This document shows positions 56,582 to 64,000 of a stretch of DNA of 64,000 bases, one piece after another (positions within the stretch are counted from its first letter, which is position 1; each line of letters starts with the position of its first letter). A program made the position numbers and the translations under genes. The notes below the pieces were generated by a model. The model ran no database searches and had not been told where the DNA came from. It was given only the letters and a program-made list of their open reading frames with translations. Origin of the DNA: Ornithodoros turicata (Eukaryota; Arthropoda; Arachnida; Ixodida; Argasidae); NCBI RefSeq assembly GCF_037126465.1, contig NC_088209.1, positions 9,122,052 through 9,186,051 of the forward strand. Reading direction: 5' to 3'.

Positions 56582-58999
56582 CGCGATTAGACGTGTGTCG
56601 CGATGGGCAGCGACGTCTCCATGCCTTATTCGCGACGGATAGCGACTACAGGCGATAACGACGGTACTTTCATGATTGATAACTATAATCCAGTTTCTGA
56701 ACAGATTGCGTTAAATGTCGCATGCGACTGTCCATACAAAAATACTTCGTCAAGAAAAGGGGGCTTGCTACCGATACTTTTTCGCAGTTTTCGTGCAAGT
56801 ATATTTACCGTTCAGTTTCTATACGTGTTCCGCATAATTCAGCGCGCGTCGCACTTCCTGCATTCATTAGCTATTTTGCGCTGCGAGTAGCGTGAAGAAG
56901 GTCGCAAATCACTCGTAAATGTACGTATTACTTTAGACCACGCGATTATTCCCTTAGTGATTCGACCTATTTGCATAATACGCATCACGTGCAATGCCAG
57001 TGCAAGACTTCGCCCTTCCAATGTACGGGCTCAATTCCCCGAACAATCCACGACCACTCAATTCTCCCTCGCACTCTTACGCATTCCGGTGGAATGGGCT
57101 TCAAGAAATTCAGGACGATCTTGTCTTCTCTATTTGTACGGCCAGTTTTTATTAAGCGATTGTACGCGTTAGGCAGTTTCGTTCTCAGCACTACCCGACG
57201 TATATTGAACCCATTCCGCATAATCGGTTAACGTGTAATCGATTTGGAGCATTATAACCTTGACATTTTGTTATAAACGCCCGCAGCGGTGTCTCGTTTA
57301 TACGATTACTGGGATGGAAAACAATTGAAATAAGAAGATCGGCAAAATCTCCGTGGATGCACACGATAGATCCAGCAGCAGAATGTTAAGTGTACAATGA
57401 AATCCAGACAAGCGACGAAAAATAGGACACCAATATTCGTGCTTTAAGAAAAATAGGCTTTGATATCCAGTATTGCAAGATAATGCTTTCCTATCTGTGT
57501 TGTATCTTCGATCGAGTATCCTTCGTCTCAAAAAAGAAGAGACACGCAGAAATGTGGAAATTAGGGCTAGGTGACGGTCCGCTTTTATCACCGCCTCCTT
57601 CACCATTCGGGGTCACCATACCCATATATAAGAGTGCTCTATTCAAACACGAATCCGATACACCTTGAACGACACGCACTTTCCGTGGACGGTTATTTTT
57701 GTCCGCTCGCGACACACATTGCACGCTTACACCTGTATCGCGTTAACGAAATGTTGCAAGAGAGCAGGATTTTCCTCATTCATGGTTACGGGGAGGTCAC
57801 AAACTGAATCAAAGGCTGGCCTTCCTAACCCCACCGCTAAGAAATAAGATCCAAGCTTCACGCTGCGTCGAAGCGCTTTTTGCGGATCGCCCTTTCCTCC
57901 AAGGCATGCCGCTGCGCGACAACCGGGGAAGGCGAATTTTTCACCGAGAGTCGATACGCAGCTTCGCTGCGACGCAATCCACTTACTTGATATTCTTGCG
58001 GCTGATGAGCACTGTACTGTGAGGAGTAAGTATTTCCTAGGAGTGTGGAATCATGAATTACCGAAATTAAAAATACTCGTCCTTTAGGGATCTCTCGCAG
58101 CGTTCATCCGGGTTTTCGTCTGCTATTTTGACCGTCTGTCCTCCCCGGCACACAGTTGCTAGATGAGTGCGGCGCTCGACCAGATTTGGCGCGCGATTGA
58201 GCTTGTCTCAAGCCGAGCTCTGGCCTAAAGTAATACACTGATGAATATACTGTTAGGCGCGCTGCGTTTCTTCGAAGGATGTTTCTGCAAACTACTTTGA
58301 GGAACATAAGAAATCGCTGATGCAAAGCGACTGACGAAATGAAGGACGACTTGAAGACACACGCTACTGCTCTGACAATAACGTAACACTGTGCTGTCAT
58401 AAATGACTGAGTGGAGCCATTTTGAGATGACATTGAAACCTGATGGCCGTAAAGCTTCCCCCAAGAAGCAGTGCGTGAAGATGGCACAGTACCCAGAAAG
58501 CAAAGTTTTGCGTACAACTTAAGCACGTATTCTGTCGAGGAACTTGAAAGATCTACAGAAAAATCGCGAGTACACATTAATTAGAACTATTCTATTCTTA
58601 ATCCTATCTAGTGGGAATTCTCTCGAAAGATCGTGGCTTTATTATCCAGCTTTACAGTTCTCCGTGCCCCTTCCGTCCGCCGCCCCATCTCTGACAAGGC
58701 GCCCGGGGCGGCTGCCCATGTCACAACCCCCTAGTAACGCCTGTGAATGGAATAATTCAAGTTACAATTATATGCAACGGAGTTCCGAATTCCTATCGTA
58801 TTTGCAACTCTCCTTCCTCTGAGCATACATTATCCTGTTCAAGTTAACTGCATTCCCAGAAAATATATCAATTGGAGAGTACGAGCCACCCACACTCTTA
58901 CGTCAGAATTTTCGCCCAATTGCCGTTTAGAAAATTAAAATTTAAGAGGACGGGCAACAATGTGTCGAAACCACTACAAACTGCATCGTTCGTCAAGTA
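56582..58999. other. Unassigned stretch
   Basis: No gene recognised. The 157-codon minus-strand ORF at 58104-58577 is Ser/Arg-rich without motifs and lacks flanking signals. TATATAAG at 57624 is TATA-box-like but leads to nothing recognisable. Confidence 0.3.
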
Positions 59000-59248
59000 C
59001 ACTCCTAAAAATGAACTTCACCGCATAGCACGCTCGTAGCCAACCATCATCTCGAATGATATCGTTATCTGCCCTGATTTGTTGAAAACGGGAGGCGTAC
59101 GCCTTTTTTGTGACACTTATGCTGTTCATAATTGTCACAGAAAAGGCGTACGCCTCCCGTTTTCAACAAATCAGGGCAGACAACGATATCATTCGAGATG
59201 ATGGTTGGCTAGGAGCGTGCTGGGCGGTGAAGTTCATTTTTAAGAGTG
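59000..59248. mobile_element. Foldback MITE, subfamily B (249 bp)
   Basis: TA-flanked (58998-58999, 59249-59250), ends CACTCCTAAAAATG / CATTTTTAAGAGTG, near-perfect arms. Confidence 0.93.
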
Positions 59249-59369
59249 TACGGCGGCAATAAAACTTCGTTGCATGCGCATAACACTGGGCCTAAATAAA
59301 GAAACAGAAGTCGGCTACGTATCGGCTGTATAGTCAGCAGCAGCAGCAGGCACGTATGGCCAATCTTGA

Positions 59370-59545
59370 AATACATTGCATCCAAAATATAAATACGTTT
59401 ATTTATATTTTGTATTTAAGTACGGATTTGAAAAATGTGTTTATAATTACATTTCAAAACCAGTTCCAGGTATATATTTTTGCGTATACTTTATAAATGG
59501 TACTCCCAAATACACATTATTTATTTATTTATTTTATGCGTCCGC
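59370..59545. repeat. Self-similar TATTTAAATAC / ATATAAATA repeat
   Basis: About 170 bp with ATATAAATACG, TATTTATATTTTG, TATTTAAGTACGG and ATTATTTATTTATT. In design it matches the motif-filled hAT ends, but no termini or duplication were found. Confidence 0.4.
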
Positions 59546-60119
59546 CAACGGACCATGCCTTCTGGGCAGTGCAAAAAATTCAAACTACAAACCAACAAAG
59601 CATACAAAGATAAAACCGAAGACTAACTAAAGAAACTAAAGAAGGCCCGCCTAAAAAAGGGCTTGAATGTGGGCAAAAGTACAAACACATCAGGAGCGTC
59701 GTCATTAAAAGCCATGGAGAAATCACATTGAATGCGAACAACGGAACTTGCGACGTACAGGAGGATCAAACTCGTTGAAGTGGGACTCCGCAACAAAATC
59801 ACCACAACGATTGTGACATAGCAAGTAACCCTTGCGGTGTCAGGAACATACATACGAAATATCGCGTTCCCAAAATGCTTAAAGGGACTCTGACCAGAAG
59901 TTCGACAAATCTTTCGTTTGCATCTATTACGAAGGTATGTCTCCAAGCCACACGCGAAATATTTTGACTGTGCGCGGCGGCAAAGTTTGCCAAACGGCGA
60001 GCTGAAAACTGGCTTCGCTTTTCCTCCTCAACTCGCTCAATCGGGGCCGAAATCTAGCCTCTTTGTAGTGGACATCCTCCAATTTCCGTGTGCGTGACGA
60101 AAGCACGAGGTTCACGTTT

Positions 60120-60199
60120 CATTGGGCGCCCGGACCGGAAGTTCTGTTGTTAGTGAGTTCGTGAGAGCGCCGGCATCCGTCCGGAAAGCGATCTTCAAT
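60120..60199 (+). promoter_or_regulatory. Candidate promoter and 5'UTR with ETS-like site
   Basis: The patch reads GGGCGCCCGGACCGGAAGTT; CCGGAAGT is the ETS/GABP core common in housekeeping promoters. It is GC-rich compared with its surroundings and is followed after about 65 bp by an ATG and, 200 bp later, by CAG/GTAAGC. No TATA box. Confidence 0.35.
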
Positions 60200-60385
60200 A
60201 TGGACGTCGAAGGAAGAAATGCGGAGACTTCGAGCCCGGAACTTCGTTCTGACCTTTCTGCGATCGAGAAGAAAATTCTGCGTGCTGAACAGCTCGGTAG
60301 GCTTTCGAAACGTCGCCGATGCCGCGAATGCGAGACGAAGTTAGAGCTCTACGAACATCGGTCACAGATGGAGCAAACAGCATGA
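60200..60385 (+). CDS. Short ORF in a candidate first exon (61 aa)
   Basis: The ORF encodes MDVEGRNAETSSPELRSDL, then a charged helix-prone stretch with SKRRRCRECETKLELYEHRS. It ends GCATGA; an overlapping ATG (60382) opens MSRLSS and runs into the donor CTTCAG/GTAAGC at 60400. So the 61-codon ORF could be a uORF, with the main protein starting at the second ATG, or the whole may be an unrelated small protein. The frame upstream stays open to 60122. No family recognised. Confidence 0.3.
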   Translation: MDVEGRNAETSSPELRSDLSAIEKKILRAEQLGRLSKRRRCRECETKLELYEHRSQMEQTA

Positions 60386-62749
60386 GTCGCCTGTCTTCAG
60401 GTAAGCGATGAGCTTTTTAACGCGCACTGTGATCGAACACGTAAACGTTCTCTGAAATTTCGTGTTCTGATATTTAATGCGCACTTGCTGTTCATGGTGC
60501 CAGTGTGGCTGGTGTGTCATAATGCCGAAGGAGATCGAATGCTTGTGCTGCCAGGAGCTCGAAAACACTGCCGAATGACTGCAGTATGAGTGCATTACAA
60601 CCCACGAAGATTTCCAACTTCTATGCTTCAATATGACTGTCCTGAAGGTCGCATATTGAACTCCGTGGGCAGCGCGAACCTATGAGCGACTATATTCACA
60701 AATAAGTCACATGTGTCCTTGTCGAACGATGTTAAAATTTGGGCGCCCAAAACTGGTTTGGTCCTGCATTAAAGTCGTTAAAAACTCCAGTACAGGGCGC
60801 AGCACATAAAAAGACTATACAGTACACAACTCTGAACTGGAGAAAACTAATAGAGGCAAATTTGTAATTGTCAGTGTGCTGTGTCCTGAGTCACGTTTTT
60901 ATGCAGTGCCCTGTGCATAAGGTTTTAGCGTAGGTTTTTAGCGATATTGAGTGTTCTTGATTGTCGATTCAGTGAAAAGTAAAACAATGTTGGTTTCTAA
61001 AAGAACACAGCATGTGTAGTAATATACAGGGTGTGGGCAGGTAAACTGCAGTTGCTCTCAGGTACATGTAGAAATGACACTGCGCACACACTGTACTGTA
61101 ACCGGTTACCTATTTGCCTAAACTATATTTTATGTACATCTGTGTAGACGATGCAGATACACTGCGTATCGCCAGTTTGCAAGGTGAGTATGGCATAAGC
61201 TTGCGAAAAACAAGAGCATGGTCATCCCAGCCTGTGCAGTGAAGAGGGTCTGGGAAGCCTTTCCCACAGAAAATGCCACAGGCTTCAAGTACCCAAGATC
61301 CTAACTGGAGGTACCTCTTCGCACAGCACGTCTATCGCATTTAAAATAATTCAGCATCGGTATTTGGGATGATTTATAGCTCTCAGGATGATGCATGGTT
61401 CATGAGTTCAATATGTTGTGTTGAAACACAACACTAGTCCTTTTTAATGGGTCTTGCGGAACGATAGATGAGCACTCCTCTCGTGACATTGTGTACCATT
61501 GCTACAGTGAACAATTTCTTGAGCAAGACTGATGAACAAACGAAAAACAGAGTCTGTCTTCCAAATATGTATGTTCCTTGTAACTTCCGTATTTGTTAAG
61601 TGACCCATGTTAATGTCCCCCCTCATGTAATGCCCGCGAGGGCCTTTGAGATATATTCATAGATAAATAAATATCAAAACCGGAAAAAGATGTAACGCCT
61701 ATCCTCTCTTTGTGTGAATGATACATACACATTCTCAGAAGATTTGTACATAGTCACACTTTGCCTCATTTTGCCTAAAGCCTAGTTCCACCTCTTACAT
61801 AATCTCCACATCTTCAATCCCAAAAAAAGTACAAGGCTAAAGTAATCAGCTACTACATAAAAAGGAGGAGGGGGAGGAAAACAAAAGCTGGCACATCTAA
61901 AATTCGAAGAAACCCTGGTGCTTTCACGGGGCTACTCACAGCTCAGTCCTGGATCAGATCCCGATGGAAAACAGCTTTCCTGAGCCTGAGTGATAGATTC
62001 CCTTGATTGCACTGACTGTGAGGCACAACTCATTGGCTTGGTGGCAAGTGGGCTTGCGTCTGATAGTACAATTTGGAATAAAGGGAGCAAGGAACATCTC
62101 TCTACGGTCTTAAGAAGGATATCAACATTACCTGTCAAGGTACAGCATTTCATGTTGCTGTCAGTAAGTACAACACTCCTCATAGCAGTTACCATTCGTG
62201 TTGGGAAAGCATGCTGAAGTTAGGCAGTGCATGCAGGCAGTGCATCCAGAACTGTGAATCAGGTTTATAGAGAGCACCTGGTGAGAGGGACAGCAACAGT
62301 GTCCAGTAAAGACTCTCCAGGAATTTTGTGCAGGTTTGGGGGTCACACCTTTTAATAGTGTTGATGGAAAGCAGGATGTGTGAAACACTGACCTCTGGTA
62401 GATGAATTCTTGTTATTTATAACCAAAGCAAAAGCAAATATGTAATGCTGTACACCATATCTGATGCTAGCACACTAATTGCGTTGAGTGTTCTCAGGCT
62501 TCTGAAATGGAGCTACCTCGTACATACGCTGTGCAATGTCGGCAAGAACATAAATCAGACTGCGTTTACTTTTTTTAATTGGCCCTTCAGTGCTTCATGT
62601 GACTGCAAGCATGGCACCCCCAAAATGATAGGCAATGAGAATGATTTCTGCAATGTATTGAGCTTTGTAAAACAACAACTTTATTTGAAAATATATTCCA
62701 AAAGCCGGGTGACGACCTCATAATGTAGCGTCCTTTACTGCAAACACCG
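60386..62749. other. Possible intron and exon territory of a plus-strand gene
   Basis: Splice-like pairs occur: CATCTGTGTAG/ACG ... TTTGCAAG/GTGAGT (about 61148-61183, 36 nt), CAGCCTGTGCAG/TG (61219) and CTACTCACAG/CTCAG ... CTGTCAAG/GTACAGC (61941-62138). No combination gave a long recognisable protein. A lone ACAGGGTGTGGGC end sits at about 61026. Otherwise AT-rich and unassigned. Confidence 0.25.
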
Positions 62750-63450
62750 CTCAACACAACGATTAAAAACAGAGCGTAAACGTTTTGTCGCCTATCCGGG
62801 TGGCATCATCAGTACAACAAAGGCCAAAGACGAGCACATCAGCCTATCTAAGAGGGCATCATACACATCCGATAGGGGGCCACGGTTTGTATTACAGGCT
62901 GAAGCATCACACCTGATAAAGCAGGATTCTAGGAACTTTCTAGGGCCCCATCGCTAGGCATGTGCATAGGTTACTGCACCATCAAAATATATGTCCCTTA
63001 GGACAGCAATAGTAGACTAATTCGGTCTTGGTTAGTTAAGCTAAGCACTAGTAGCCCTGGCAACGTCCCTTGTGTGCTCTTTTAGTCTTGTCCCGCGTCT
63101 TTTGTCTATCTTGCCAATGTAGGTTGCATCACATTCTATACACTCAAGTTGATATGCACAGTCAAAATGCCTGATGGGCACAGTGCCCTCCAAATAGCGT
63201 ATGAAATACGTTGGATGAAAGGAATGCGCACCACCGATTTGGCTCCTTTGATGTTGTTTTTGATTGTTCTCTGTTGTAGGGATGATGCCACCTGGATAGG
63301 CAATGAAATGTTTACTCTCTTTATTCTTAATTGTTGTGTTAAGCCGGTGTTCTCAGTAAAGGATTTTACATTATGAACTTTGTTTGAATGATGATTAGTG
63401 GCGAGCTTCATACCCTGGGCCACTACTAAAACAATTGCTTGAGGTAATGT
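62750..63450 (-). pseudogene. Penelope-like element fragment with broken GIY-YIG region
   Basis: The minus-strand frame 63136-63423 encodes SVVRIPFIQRISYAIWRA, the linker before the endonuclease; after a frameshift near 63150, another frame gives CDATYIGKIDKRRGTRLKEH (about 63063-63135), the YIG motif region. The rest of the endonuclease is not readable. Downstream at 62771-62814 is a hammerhead-like core (CTGATGA, GCC/GGC stem, then CGACAAAACG). RT is missing. Penelope-like assignment rests on motif order. Confidence 0.7.
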
Positions 63451-63724
63451 GGTGAGATGGGGTAATGAGCCTTGTAAACAATTTACTTGGCAATATATTT
63501 ATTTATCTGTCATAGGTAGAAGAACGCAGTGTGGGGTTACATAACGGAGGGGCATGTAATCATACAAGACCGATCACCAAAAGGCCTTGCTTTTGACTAG
63601 ATTAAAATGTGAAGCGATTGTAACATAATAAATGCTGCATGGTGGCGATATGATAGGTTCTCCTCACGAGTTGTCCCCACGGTTATGGTTAGTTGAGAAA
63701 CTGCATATCCAGGTAGCAGGATCA

Positions 63725-64000
63725 AATTTTAATTAGGCTACTTTGGCAAACACGCGAGCATAGAGCACAGTGTCAAAAGCCCTTACAAAATAAAAAAATA
63801 CTACATCTACATGGACCCAGAAATCAAGACAGTTCAAAATGCTGTGAACGAATTCCACTACGTTAGTTTTGCCTGAATACCCTTTTCTAAAGCCATGCTG
63901 GAATTTAAAAAAAGAAATCGACAGACTCAACTTGGTTGACAACGTGGTAGTACATGATGTGCTCCATTAGTTTACAGGGAACCCTAAAAAGTGGAGCTGG
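63725..64000 (-). pseudogene. CR1/jockey-type LINE reverse transcriptase fragment, window-edge partial
   Basis: The minus-strand frame 63733-63942 reads FKFQHGFRKGYSGKTNVVEF and DVVFFYFVRAFDTVLYA. This matches RT domains 3 to A of CR1/jockey/L2 LINEs (QHGFRKG ... FxDFxKAFD). The first catalytic Asp of the DF-x-K-AFD box is read as Tyr, so this copy is inactive. Upstream, toward the window edge, another frame gives FRVPCKLMEH. The fragment continues past 64000. Confidence 0.8.

Noticed and set aside
58104..58577. 157-codon minus-strand ORF
   Set aside because: Ser/Arg-rich, no motif, no flanking signals; length is within chance for this window.

Overview
The window looks like nuclear DNA of a tick or close chelicerate, probably a hard tick. 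This rests on tRNA-derived SINEs ending in a CCTGGG/GTCGGCACAGTTCCC module that resemble the tick SINE Ruka, on Penelope-like, CR1/I-type and gypsy relics, and on a dense load of palindromic MITEs. The species was not determined, and all family names come from sequence reading and memory, not from a search.

One host gene can be reconstructed with confidence, on the minus strand: a GPI-anchored Ly6/QVR-type three-finger protein. Exon 1 (signal peptide) is at 33411-33468, exon 2 at 9236-9397 and exon 3 with the stop at 4491-4702. All junctions are GT-AG, both introns are phase 1, and a candidate poly(A) signal lies at 4305-4310. Intron 1 is about 24 kb and intron 2 about 4.5 kb; both are filled with transposons. 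A second, much weaker gene candidate starts near 60.13 kb on the plus strand, with an ETS-like site, a short ORF and a CAG/GTAAGC donor. The other ORFs over 60 codons are mostly shadows of repeats.

The main structure is a group of foldback MITEs with CACTCT or CACTGT ends, here called subfamilies A, B, C and D. Six A copies are 236-238 bp, six complete B copies 248-250 bp, three C copies 236-237 bp, and one intact D copy is 264 bp. They share outer arms but have different inner arms and loops. Each is flanked by a matching dinucleotide: TA usually, CA or TG in six cases. They cluster at 14.7-15.5 kb, 17.3-18.0 kb, 36.4-37.1 kb and 49.6-51.3 kb. SINEs have inserted into their terminal repeats three times at what appears to be the same nucleotide, and one C element has in turn inserted into such a SINE.

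Other layers are: two inverted-dimer Penelope insertions (21.4-22.8 kb, a nearly perfect 1.37-kb palindrome with a 20-bp target duplication; and 45.6-46.0 kb); two further Penelope fragments with GIY-YIG coding remains (31.5-31.9 kb and 62.8-63.4 kb); hAT elements with exact or near-exact 8-bp target duplications (95-362, 37147-38209, 44121-44553, 48097-48754); Tigger/pogo relics (5747-6479, 18410-19306, 26022-26193); long palindromes with CAGGGTGTTT ends (11509-12398, 27879-28685, 54790-55558 and partial copies); and LINE 3' ends (12774-13247, 33881-34397, 63725-64000). No rRNA gene, CRISPR array or intact autonomous transposon was seen.
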